From assembly GCF_014863605.1 (NCBI RefSeq), contig NZ_CP062252.1, positions 2,675,001 through 2,739,000 on the forward strand: a DNA stretch of 64,000 bases, given 5' to 3'. Positions 55,681 through 62,717 of the stretch are shown here, piece by piece (the stretch's first letter is position 1; each line of letters opens with the position of its first letter). Source of the DNA: Pseudomonas allokribbensis. Its GTDB lineage: Bacteria > Pseudomonadota > Gammaproteobacteria > Pseudomonadales > Pseudomonadaceae. A program made the translations under genes and the position numbers. The notes under the pieces are model-generated. The model saw only the letters and a program-made list of their open reading frames with translations. It made no database searches and was not told the DNA's origin.

Positions 55681-56536
55681 GATGGCGCGAAATCACGATG
55701 CTGGCGGCGTTGTCCGTCTGGGCCAGCAGCAGAGCGGCATGCTGGCCGGGCTTCAAGACCTGTACGCCCTCCAGGAAGGCCGCGAATACAAATGCCCGGT
55801 TGTACTCATTCGCCGTGGTGTCGTCGGCGTTGTCGTCCGGCGGACACTGAGCGGCCAGCAGCGTCCGGCTGCCGCTGTCGAGAAACAGCCGCGCATCGCC
55901 GGGTAACGTCTTGAGCGACTGTTGCACGTCCTTTTCAAAGCGGATAACCGCGCTGAATTGATTGCCTTGCTTCAGGGCCAGGTAGCTGACTCCCGAAGAC
56001 ACCCGGATTGCAGAGGGGGCCTGCCGGGCGATGTCATCGAGTGCTTCGGGGCAGTAGGTGTCCCCGACAAACACATGACTTTTTGCCTGATCGTGATCTT
56101 GCAGGTGAAGCAGGCCGTGCAGCATGGCCAGCGCCGGTGTGAGTACCCCGGCATTCAGGGTCGCATTGCCACCGCCGATGTGCTGGCTGATGTTGATGAA
56201 GGTCGAGGCCGAGCTGGTCGTGGCATAGGGAAACTGCTGAGCCGACAGTGCCTTGTGATCGAGTCTGGCCTGGCGCTGAAAGCGCAGCATGGCTTCCAGG
56301 TTGCCGTACTCGGTGCCCACGATGACGGTTTCATTGTGGGTCGCGTCCGTCGGGGTCATGTAACGTGCGGCGAGGTAGAAGCAGATTCGACTGAAGGTGT
56401 CGCGGAACCGATCGCCTTTGGCATCGACCCATTCATTGAAGTCTTCGGGCAGCAGTTCAGCGTCGCCAGACGCCGACGGTGCAGGCGGATACAGCGCGTA
56501 ACGCTCGATCGAAAATTCGAGAGTCGCTGGGTTCAT
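55673..56536 (-). CDS. Truncated ketosynthase/chain-length-factor-like protein
   Basis: 287 residues from ATG 56536, with GGAGC upstream; a longer frame upstream is the untranslated gap. It looks like the N-terminal lobe of a ketosynthase (FINISQHIGGGNATLNAG, then LHGLLHLQDHDQAKSHVFVGD), but the active-site Cys is absent and the protein is too short for a full KS. Such Cys-less partners occur in aryl polyene and other reducing type II systems, where they pair with the active KS and may set chain length. Inference from position and likeness. Confidence 0.7.
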   Translation of the reverse strand: MNPATLEFSIERYALYPPAPSASGDAELLPEDFNEWVDAKGDRFRDTFSRICFYLAARYMTPTDATHNETVIVGTEYGNLEAMLRFQRQARLDHKALSAQQFPYATTSSASTFINISQHIGGGNATLNAGVLTPALAMLHGLLHLQDHDQAKSHVFVGDTYCPEALDDIARQAPSAIRVSSGVSYLALKQGNQFSAVIRFEKDVQQSLKTLPGDARLFLDSGSRTLLAAQCPPDDNADDTTANEYNRAFVFAAFLEGVQVLKPGQHAALLLAQTDNAASIVISRHHE

Positions 56537-56551
56537 GGGATGCTCCGAGCG

Positions 56552-56571
56552 GAAATGCGCAAACGCATTTC
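56552..56571 (-). other. Intercistronic hairpin before CLF-like gene
   Basis: GAAATGCG (56552-56559) is the exact complement of CGCATTTC (56564-56571), loop CAAA, 16 bases before the CLF-like start. In the 139-base gap between two cistrons it may stabilise or process the mRNA. Confidence 0.45.
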
Positions 56572-56675
56572 GATAGAGGCGGAGGCATCGCGAATCCGGC
56601 CATGGGCCGAGCGCGATGCCGCCGAGGGTCCAGGGTTGAGCCGGCGGACGCTTTGCAGGACCGCCGATTGACGCG

Positions 56676-56909
56676 TCAGGCCTTGGCGCCCTCGATTTCA
56701 CGCCACAGCTCGCCAACCGTGCGCGCGCGAACCAATGCATCCTCATCCAGCTCTGTGCCGAACTCGCGTTCGACCGACATCACGACATCGATCAGTTTCA
56801 GCGAATCGATGCCCAGCGCTTGCAACTCTTGGGACTCATCGATGGGATGGGTGGCATCAAGTTCGGCAACAGTTCTCAGGATTTCTACAAAACGGCTATC
56901 AACAGGCAT
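56676..56909 (-). CDS. Free-standing carrier protein 2
   Basis: 77 residues, an acyl carrier protein with Ser36 in ALGIDSLKLIDVV and an acidic helix III (EREFGTELDEDALVRA), the type recognised by type II ketosynthases. It probably holds the growing ketide for the KS, CLF-like, DH and SDR proteins of the operon. Carrier protein 1 has a different serine context and lies next to the ligase, so the two likely have separate duties. Confidence 0.93.
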   Translation of the reverse strand: MPVDSRFVEILRTVAELDATHPIDESQELQALGIDSLKLIDVVMSVEREFGTELDEDALVRARTVGELWREIEGAKA

Positions 56910-56961
56910 GGTCTGGCTCTCTGGTTTTTGTATGAGTCAAATGCGGGGAACGCGGAAGGTG

Positions 56962-57738
56962 TCAGGACGCAAGCGCGGCGTGGATGTCGCAGACGAATTC
57001 CCGTGTATCGAGGATGGCGGCGTTGAACCCTTCCGCGACCTGGTTCGCTTCGATGGAACCGTCGGCGATCAATTGTTCGATGGATTCGCACGTTGCCTTG
57101 GCGTGGGCCTCTTCACCGCTTTCATCCATGTGGATGGTGAAAAACTCGTCGCGGGCGATAACGTTCGGGAATTGCCGGATCAGGGCGTTGTGGATCACGG
57201 CGATCTGGAAGTCGGCCTCGGTCTCGACGCCCAGGGCGTAACCCAGCGCAAAGCCCAGGTCTGCGCTGTACCCGGCGATCAGTCGGTCGACGAAACGTTG
57301 CGCGGTGTCGGGTCTTTCACCGACGTCGTAACCCAGGCTGCGAACAAAGTTGCTGAACATCGTGGAGTGGCAACTGGGGGTGTTTTCTTCGCGAATGATG
57401 CTCTTGATGTAGGCGCGCCAGTTCTCGTTTGTATGAGCCTTCAACGCTGCCGGCAGCACCTTCTTGTTGAAGCCCTGACTTGAACCCCAGTAATACGGTT
57501 GCAGGAACGACTCGAACGCACGGGATGACATCTTTCCGTCCAGCAGCGTCAGGTACATCGGATTTTCGATGTGTTCCAGATCCGTGATGCCGTGCTTGAG
57601 CAACCGGTTCAGCCAGGGCAGGGTCGAAGGATCGTCTCGCGAGGAAATTCGTTCGTGATAGAGCTGATTGGCCGCCGACCGAGCGGTGCCGGGCGCAATA
57701 CCCTGCGCTGCGGCCAAGGTTGTTTCCATGGTCGTCAT
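56962..57738 (-). CDS. Haem-oxygenase-like iron-containing redox enzyme
   Basis: 258 residues, all helical, with the pattern of the non-haem HDO group (PqqC/TenA fold; UndA, SznF, BesC relatives). Likely iron ligands are in REENTPSCHS (Glu117/118, His124), a middle acidic helix (Glu173/175), and FFTIHMDESGEEAHA (His203, Glu209/210, His212). Known members cleave or oxidise fatty acids, amino acids or N-O groups with O2. In this operon it would oxidise the ketide, the amino acid starter or a carrier-bound intermediate. The reaction cannot be told from sequence. Confidence 0.83.
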   Translation of the reverse strand: MTTMETTLAAAQGIAPGTARSAANQLYHERISSRDDPSTLPWLNRLLKHGITDLEHIENPMYLTLLDGKMSSRAFESFLQPYYWGSSQGFNKKVLPAALKAHTNENWRAYIKSIIREENTPSCHSTMFSNFVRSLGYDVGERPDTAQRFVDRLIAGYSADLGFALGYALGVETEADFQIAVIHNALIRQFPNVIARDEFFTIHMDESGEEAHAKATCESIEQLIADGSIEANQVAEGFNAAILDTREFVCDIHAALAS

Positions 57739-57790
57739 TGCGTTTTACCTTCCTTGCGTCAGTGTTTTCCTGGGTGTGGGGTTGCCGGTT

Positions 57791-58486
57791 TCAGCTGGCC
57801 AACCCACCGTCGAGCGTCAGTGCCGTGCCGGTCAGGTAAGGGGAGTCGAGCGTGGCAATGCAGAAGTGCGCGACGTCAGCGGGCGTGGCCAAGCGCTTGA
57901 GCGAAGGCTCTCTGGCCAATAGCGCTTTTTTCTCCTCCGGCAGATGGGCCAGCATTCCACCGTCGACGTAGCCTGGCATGACGGTGTAGGCGCGAATGTT
58001 GAAACGGCCATAGTCGTGGGCAATGTTCAGGGCCAGGGCATTCAATGCAGCCTTGGAGCAGGAGTAAGGCGCTGCACCGGTTGCTCCACGTACGGCTGCC
58101 GTGGAGGAAATGAACTGAAAAATGCCCTTGCGTGCCTTGATGAAGTGGGGGAGCAGGTGGCGGGCTACGCGAGCCGCGCCAAAGACGTTGACATCGAATG
58201 CAGCCTGCCAGGCGTCATCATTGAGCGTATGAATCAATCCGTCGCTGGACAGGGCAGGCGCATAGATAACCGCGTCGATCGTCCCGAAATCCGCGATGAC
58301 CTGCTGGACAGCCGACCGGACGCTTTCATCGGACGTGACGTCCATGAACAGCCCGCTGGTGTCTGCCGAGCGCTTGGTACTGATGACTTGATAGTTGTTG
58401 TTTTCCGCCTGGCGGACAATGGCTGCGCCTATTTCACTGGAACCGCCAACTACCAGAAGATTCTTGTTTTGCATATATAAAGCCAT
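57791..58486 (-). CDS. SDR-family ketoreductase (FabG-like)
   Basis: 231 residues from ATG 58486; a second ATG at 58474 (MQNKN) is equally possible, and neither has a strong Shine-Dalgarno. NAD(P)-binding loop VVGGSSEIG (12-20), Asn100, and catalytic Ser128, Tyr141, Lys145 (YSCSKAAL) are complete. It should reduce the 3-ketoacyl intermediate on the carrier protein. It is the first gene of the 13-gene minus-strand operon, so its upstream region holds the operon promoter. Confidence 0.9.
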   Translation of the reverse strand: MALYMQNKNLLVVGGSSEIGAAIVRQAENNNYQVISTKRSADTSGLFMDVTSDESVRSAVQQVIADFGTIDAVIYAPALSSDGLIHTLNDDAWQAAFDVNVFGAARVARHLLPHFIKARKGIFQFISSTAAVRGATGAAPYSCSKAALNALALNIAHDYGRFNIRAYTVMPGYVDGGMLAHLPEEKKALLAREPSLKRLATPADVAHFCIATLDSPYLTGTALTLDGGLAS

Positions 58487-58520
58487 AAATTCAGAGGATT
58501 AAAAGGCAACCCTTGCACTG

Positions 58521-58538
58521 CTGAAACCTAAGTTTCAG
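58521..58538. promoter_or_regulatory. Inverted repeat near SDR start
   Basis: CTGAAAC-ctaa-GTTTCAG, a perfect 7-bp stem with a 4-base loop, 35 bases upstream of the first gene of the operon. Could be an operator or a leader hairpin. Confidence 0.45.
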
Positions 58539-58607
58539 GACCTCTTCATCAATATCCGGTTTGATGATTTTCTTGCTGTTCTGTCGAGTGGCTTTCGTCG
58601 GCAGTAC

Positions 58608-58627
58608 TTGCACTTTCAACAGTGCAA
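58608..58627. promoter_or_regulatory. TTGCACT inverted repeat, copy 1
   Basis: TTGCACT and AGTGCAA form perfect 7-base arms around TTCAAC. It lies just downstream of the predicted -10 for the operon, where a repressor would block transcription. A lone TTGCACT half-site is at 58513-58519. Confidence 0.5.
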
Positions 58628-58656
58628 TGAGTTGTAACAATTGGTGTGGCGGAGGG

Positions 58657-58686
58657 ACTATGCAGCAAGCTTAAACGGGCTGTCAA
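58657..58686 (-). promoter_or_regulatory. Predicted sigma70 promoter of the 13-gene operon
   Basis: On the minus strand a consensus -35 TTGACA (58686-58681) is followed 18 bases later by CATAGT (58662-58657), 4 of 6 matches to the -10. The leader to the SDR gene would be about 165 bases. Confidence 0.5.
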
Positions 58687-58879
58687 GGATCTTGGATCCA
58701 AAAAAATCAACCCATAATGCAAAATAAAAAAATCATATAATGCTAATAAACCTATACAAAACAACGTCTTAAAAATAATGTGCGTGAGTGGTATGCATAA
58801 ATGAGTTCTATCGATAGAAAAAATAATTCGACTCTTTGAAAGTATTAAATGAGGGCAGAGCGCCACTATCTGACTGTTG

Positions 58880-58897
58880 TTGCACTTTATTAGTGCA
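58880..58897. promoter_or_regulatory. TTGCACT inverted repeat, copy 2
   Basis: TTGCACT (58880-58886) faces AGTGCA (58892-58897) across 5 bases. It is the same motif as copy 1, about 270 bp away with spacing shorter by one. Two copies suggest a specific binding protein acting on one or both divergent genes. Confidence 0.45.
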
Positions 58898-59164
58898 TTG
58901 ATAAGGGCGCACAAGATCAAGGATTGAAAACTTCTGGTGCTTCAACTTTCGTGCGGAGTTGTCCGGCCTTTGAGCAGGATTTAATAATTAAATTGAGGTT
59001 TTGTTTAAAGTCGGTTAGATCGTTGTCTTTCAGTCATCTGACGGGAGAGCACAAGGTGTGTTGTGACAGGTGATCGACAGGCCTGTCCTGCAGAGGATTG
59101 CGGAGCAATCAGTCCAGAGAGACTGGATCGTCGGCCCGTTTTTCTCCCGACACGGCTGGCCTAA

Positions 59165-59195
59165 GGTGGCCTCCAGATATTTATTGGAGGTCACC
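59165..59195 (+). promoter_or_regulatory. Inverted repeat covering the RBS of the OYE gene
   Basis: GGTGGCCTCCA (59165-59175) and TGGAGGTCACC (59185-59195) pair over 11 positions with one G-T wobble around a 9-base AT-rich loop. The right arm holds the Shine-Dalgarno TGGAGG and ends right at the ATG. It could be an operator or a structured RBS. Confidence 0.6.
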
Positions 59196-60302
59196 ATGAA
59201 TCACCCAACCCTGTTTTCTTCGATCCAGATCGGCCCGCATGCCTTGTCCCACCGCGTGGTCATGGCGCCGTTGACACGCATGCGTTCCGAGCCGGGCGAT
59301 CTGCCCGGTGCGTTGATGGCTGAATACTATTCGCAGCGTGCCACCGCCGGCGGCCTGATCATTTCCGAAGCCACTGTGGTCTCGACCACCGGCAATGGCT
59401 ATCTCGGTTCGCCGGGCCTGTACAACGACGCGCAAATTGCTGGCTGGAAAGCCATCACCGATGCGGTTCACGCCAAGGGCGGGCGGATTTTCCTGCAACT
59501 GTTTCATGCCGGGCGCCAATCCCACAGCGACATGCAGCCTGACGGCGCTCAACCCGTGGCGCCTTCGGCGGTCGAGTACGATGGCGTGGCCTACACCGCC
59601 AGCGGCTGGGTCCCGAGCACACCGCATCGTGCCTTGAGCGAATCGGAAGTGGTGGCGCTGGTCGAGGATTTCCGTCGCGCCTCGGCGCGAGGCCTGGAAG
59701 CCGGATTTGATGGCGTGGAAATCCACGGCGCCAACGGTTACTTGATCGACCAGTTTCTGCAGGACGGCAGCAACCGTCGCACCGATGCCTACGGCGGCAC
59801 GATCGCCAGGCGTGCGCGGTTCCTGATGGACATCACCCGGGCGGTGATTTCGGTCTGGGGTCATGAGCGCGTGGCGGTACGTCTGGGCCCGAGCGGCAAT
59901 TTCGGCGACATGAAGGACAGCGATCCTGAAGCGCTGTTTGTGTATGTCGCCGAGCAACTGGCCGAGCTGAAACTGGCGTATCTGCACTTGATCGAACCGC
60001 GCGTGCTGGGCAATTCGATCGATGAAAGCAAGGATCAGAACCCGGTGGCGGCGCAGTTGATCCGCCAGCATTACGACGGCGTGATCATCGCGGCGGGCGG
60101 TTTCAATGCCGCGTCGGCCGAGCAGATTCTGCAAGCGGGGGATGCCGACCTGGTGGCGTTCGGTCGCGACTTCATCGCCAACCCGGATCTGCCGGAACGC
60201 ATCCGTCATGACCTGCCGCTCAATGCCTACGACCGTGACACCTTCTACGGTGGCAGCGCGGTCGGGTTTACCGATTATCCGTTTTATCAGCAGAGTGCCT
60301 GA
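59196..60302 (+). CDS. Old Yellow Enzyme-family alkene reductase
   Basis: 368 residues from ATG 59196, with TGGAGG upstream; the frame is open 42 codons further but without a site. FMN-dependent TIM barrel of the NemA/XenB type: VVMAPLTRMRS at the start, the substrate-binding HGANGYLIDQFLQDGSNRRTDAYGG, and the phosphate-binding GRDFIANPDLPER near the end. It reduces activated C=C bonds or nitro esters with NADPH. It is divergent from the biosynthetic operon. A pathway role is possible but not shown, since such genes are common in Pseudomonas. Confidence 0.94.
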   Translation: MNHPTLFSSIQIGPHALSHRVVMAPLTRMRSEPGDLPGALMAEYYSQRATAGGLIISEATVVSTTGNGYLGSPGLYNDAQIAGWKAITDAVHAKGGRIFLQLFHAGRQSHSDMQPDGAQPVAPSAVEYDGVAYTASGWVPSTPHRALSESEVVALVEDFRRASARGLEAGFDGVEIHGANGYLIDQFLQDGSNRRTDAYGGTIARRARFLMDITRAVISVWGHERVAVRLGPSGNFGDMKDSDPEALFVYVAEQLAELKLAYLHLIEPRVLGNSIDESKDQNPVAAQLIRQHYDGVIIAAGGFNAASAEQILQAGDADLVAFGRDFIANPDLPERIRHDLPLNAYDRDTFYGGSAVGFTDYPFYQQSA

Positions 60303-60333
60303 TCGGTTTCAACTGCTGCGTTGAAGGTAATAC

Positions 60334-60400
60334 CGCCATCGCGGGCAGGTCCGCTTCCACAGACGATTGTGGGAGTGTGCCTGCCCGCGATGGCGTTTTT
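60334..60400 (+). repeat. REP-type palindrome, also a likely terminator
   Basis: CGCCATCGCGGGCAGG (60334-60349) is the exact complement of CCTGCCCGCGATGGCG (60380-60395), followed by five T. The GCGGGC core and the inner GGTCCGCTTCCACA/TGTGGGAGTGTG part are typical of Pseudomonas REP units in inverted pairs. Lying 31 bases after the OYE stop, it probably ends that transcript. Confidence 0.8.
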
Positions 60401-60479
60401 GTTGGCAAGACGTCTCTTTGCAAATCCCCCGCCCGCATCTACTCTGCCTGAACTCTCCCCACCCCCGAGTACCCCCGCC

Positions 60480-61370
60480 ATGATGGACAGCCTCAGCGGT
60501 ATCACGGCCTTCATTCAGGTGGCCGAAACCCGCAGCTTCACCGAAGCCGGGCGTCTGCTGGAGATCTCATCGTCCGCCGTCGGCAAGAGTGTGGCACGCA
60601 TGGAGGAACGCCTCGGTGTGCGGCTGTTTCACCGCAGCACCCGCAGCGTCACCCTGACCACCGAAGGCGAGCTGTTTCTGGACCGCTGCAAACGCATCCT
60701 CAGTGAAGTGGAAGCCGCGCAAATGGAGCTGCTGGAGTTGTCCGCCACGCCACGGGGCAAGGTGCGCATCAGCGTGCCGATCCAGAACGTGCTGATCATG
60801 CCGGTGCTGGCCGGGTTCATGCGCGCCTACCCGGACATCGAGCTGGATGTGGACATGTCCGACCGCATGGTCGACGTGATCGAGGAGGGTTTCGACGCGG
60901 TGATCCGTACCGGCGCACCACAGGATTCGCGGCTGATGGCGCGCAAGCTCGGTGGCTATCAATTGCAGTTGGTGGCGTCGCCCGGTTACCTGGAGCACAA
61001 CGGCACACCGACGCACCCGGACGATCTGAGCAAACATGTGTGCCTGCTGCACAAGTTTCCTGCCACGGGGATGATCGAGCGCTGGCCGCTGCGGGTGGGC
61101 GACACGCACATCGAGCCGAGCCTTTCGCGTGCATTGACCTGCACCACGATGGACCCGCTGACGTACCTGGCGCTGGATGGGGTGGGGATTGCGTGTCTGC
61201 CGGACTTTTCAATCCGTGAGCCGTTGGCCGATGGCCGGCTGAAGGTGGTGCTGGAGGACTACACCGACCACACCGGCAACCTGTGGATGCTCTGGCCTGC
61301 GTCGAAGCAGACGGCACCGAGGTTGCGGGTGTTGATCGACTTTTTCAAAGACAACATTCTGAAGGCCTGA
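60480..61370 (+). CDS. LysR-family regulator (DhcR/CrgA-like)
   Basis: 296 residues from ATG 60480; the upstream open frame runs through the REP palindrome and is rejected. N-terminal HTH (FIQVAETRSFTEAGRLLEISSSAVGKSVARMEERLG) and LysR effector domain. It converges on the MFS gene with 3 bp between stops. It may regulate the OYE gene upstream or the MFS gene; repeats upstream of both starts are candidate sites. Confidence 0.92.
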   Translation: MMDSLSGITAFIQVAETRSFTEAGRLLEISSSAVGKSVARMEERLGVRLFHRSTRSVTLTTEGELFLDRCKRILSEVEAAQMELLELSATPRGKVRISVPIQNVLIMPVLAGFMRAYPDIELDVDMSDRMVDVIEEGFDAVIRTGAPQDSRLMARKLGGYQLQLVASPGYLEHNGTPTHPDDLSKHVCLLHKFPATGMIERWPLRVGDTHIEPSLSRALTCTTMDPLTYLALDGVGIACLPDFSIREPLADGRLKVVLEDYTDHTGNLWMLWPASKQTAPRLRVLIDFFKDNILKA

Positions 61371-61373
61371 CAC

Positions 61374-62594
61374 TCAGCGTTGCAGGGTCTCGGCAATCGG
61401 CGACTTGCTCAGACCGAAACTGAGCATCACGGCCAGCCCGAGCAGACCGACCCCGGCGCCCAGCCACAGCGGTGAAGCGATGCCGGCATGGTCGACCATC
61501 AAGCCACCGAACAACGAACCCGAGGCGATCGCTACTTGAAATGTGGTGACCAGCATCGCCGAACTCGCTTCCGGCAGTGTCGGCGACGTCAGTTGCATCC
61601 AGCTGCTGACACCCAGCGGAATCGCCCCGTATGCCACGCCCCACAGCAACACCGCCAGCGTCACGCCCAGCCCCTGCAAGTGCGGCAAGGCCAACTGCAC
61701 GATCACCATCAGCAACACCACCGCGCCCAGGGAAGCACGCAAGTGCGAAGTAATGGTGCCGGCCATGGCAAAGTTCGCCAGCATGCCGACCAGACCGAAG
61801 CCCAGCAGGATCGCAGTAATCGCACTCGGCGAGAAACCGGCTTCATGGCCAAGGAACGGCGCGATGTAGGTGTACGCCGCGAAATGCGCCGCCACCACCG
61901 TGCCCAGCAACAGCATGCTGCGACGTGCATTGCCGCGCGACACATAAGCCAGCAGCGCGCGTACTTTCAGGCCCTCGCTGGAAGGCAGCGAAGGCAAGGT
62001 CAGGGCTTGGGCTGCGAGCGCGAGCAGTGCAAGCCCCGCCGTCAGCGCGAGCGACATGCGCCATGAAAACAGGCTGCTGATGAACGTCCCGAATGGCACG
62101 CCGAACACCGTCGCCAGGGTGATTCCGGCGAAGATCAGCGCCGTGGCCTTCGCCGCGTTAGAGGTGTTGACCAGTCGCCCGGCCACCGCAATCGCCACAG
62201 CCCAGAAGCCGCCCAGTGCTATGCCGACAAGTCCACGTCCGACCAGCATGATCGCCAGTGACGGTGCCAGCGCCGAGATCAGGTTGGCGGCCACCAGCAA
62301 CAGGGTCAGCAGCAACAACAGATGCCGTCGGTTCATGCGTCCCGCGCCCAGCATGATTGCGGGCGCCGATACCGCCGCGACCATCCCCGGCACGGTGACC
62401 ATCAATCCCGCGACACCCACAGTGACGTTCAAACTGTCGGCAATCTGCGGCAGGATGCCGACCGGCAGGTATTCCGTGGTGACAAATGCAAAGGCGCCGA
62501 GGGCCACGGAGTACACCGAGAGCCAGTCGCGCCAGGAGGAGGGGACCTCTTGTGTGGCCGTCGCCGTGGTGGGTAATGCCTGTAGATCGTGCAT
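61374..62594 (-). CDS. MFS drug-efflux-type transporter
   Basis: 406 residues from ATG 62594, preceded by GGAG in an inverted repeat; an ATG at 62693 would add an unlikely tail. Twelve membrane segments and the N-terminal pattern VYSVALGAFAFVTTEYLPVGILPQIADSL mark the DHA1 sugar-efflux/AraJ/YdhP-like group, with the family motif A replaced by the GAGRMNRRHLLL loop. It probably exports sugars or toxic compounds with proton exchange. Confidence 0.9.
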   Translation of the reverse strand: MHDLQALPTTATATQEVPSSWRDWLSVYSVALGAFAFVTTEYLPVGILPQIADSLNVTVGVAGLMVTVPGMVAAVSAPAIMLGAGRMNRRHLLLLLTLLLVAANLISALAPSLAIMLVGRGLVGIALGGFWAVAIAVAGRLVNTSNAAKATALIFAGITLATVFGVPFGTFISSLFSWRMSLALTAGLALLALAAQALTLPSLPSSEGLKVRALLAYVSRGNARRSMLLLGTVVAAHFAAYTYIAPFLGHEAGFSPSAITAILLGFGLVGMLANFAMAGTITSHLRASLGAVVLLMVIVQLALPHLQGLGVTLAVLLWGVAYGAIPLGVSSWMQLTSPTLPEASSAMLVTTFQVAIASGSLFGGLMVDHAGIASPLWLGAGVGLLGLAVMLSFGLSKSPIAETLQR

Positions 62595-62600
62595 GGGAGA

Positions 62601-62692
62601 GCTCCACAATAATGAGTGGAGCCATGCTAGGCAGCGCGTGCCTGCGGAAAAACGGGGCACAGTTCCAATCACTGCGGAGCGATTGCTCCACA
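62601..62692. promoter_or_regulatory. Two GCTCCAC operators upstream of MFS gene
   Basis: GCTCCAC-N8-GTGGAGC (62601-62622) is a perfect repeat beginning 6 bases from the MFS start. TGCGGAGC-N4-GCTCCACA lies at 62673-62692. The segment GCTCCACAAT recurs at 62601 and 62685. Paired sites of this kind fit a TetR, MarR or LysR regulator. Confidence 0.55.
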
Positions 62693-62717
62693 ATCGAATG
62701 GCGCTGGCCCCGGTCGA

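Larger units (their letters stand above)
58487..59195. other. AT-rich divergent regulatory region
   Basis: About 700 bases between the divergent biosynthetic operon and OYE genes. From 58500 to about 59060 the sequence is far richer in A and T than the coding DNA around it. I see no convincing gene. It holds a sigma70-like promoter on the minus strand, several inverted repeats (listed separately) and many A/T runs, as in horizontally acquired or H-NS/MvaT-silenced promoters. Confidence 0.7.

Noticed and set aside
58549..58920. 123-codon minus-strand reading frame in the AT-rich region
   Set aside because: Its first codon is TTG without a Shine-Dalgarno, composition is that of the surrounding AT-rich spacer, and it would overlap the predicted promoter and repeats of the operon.
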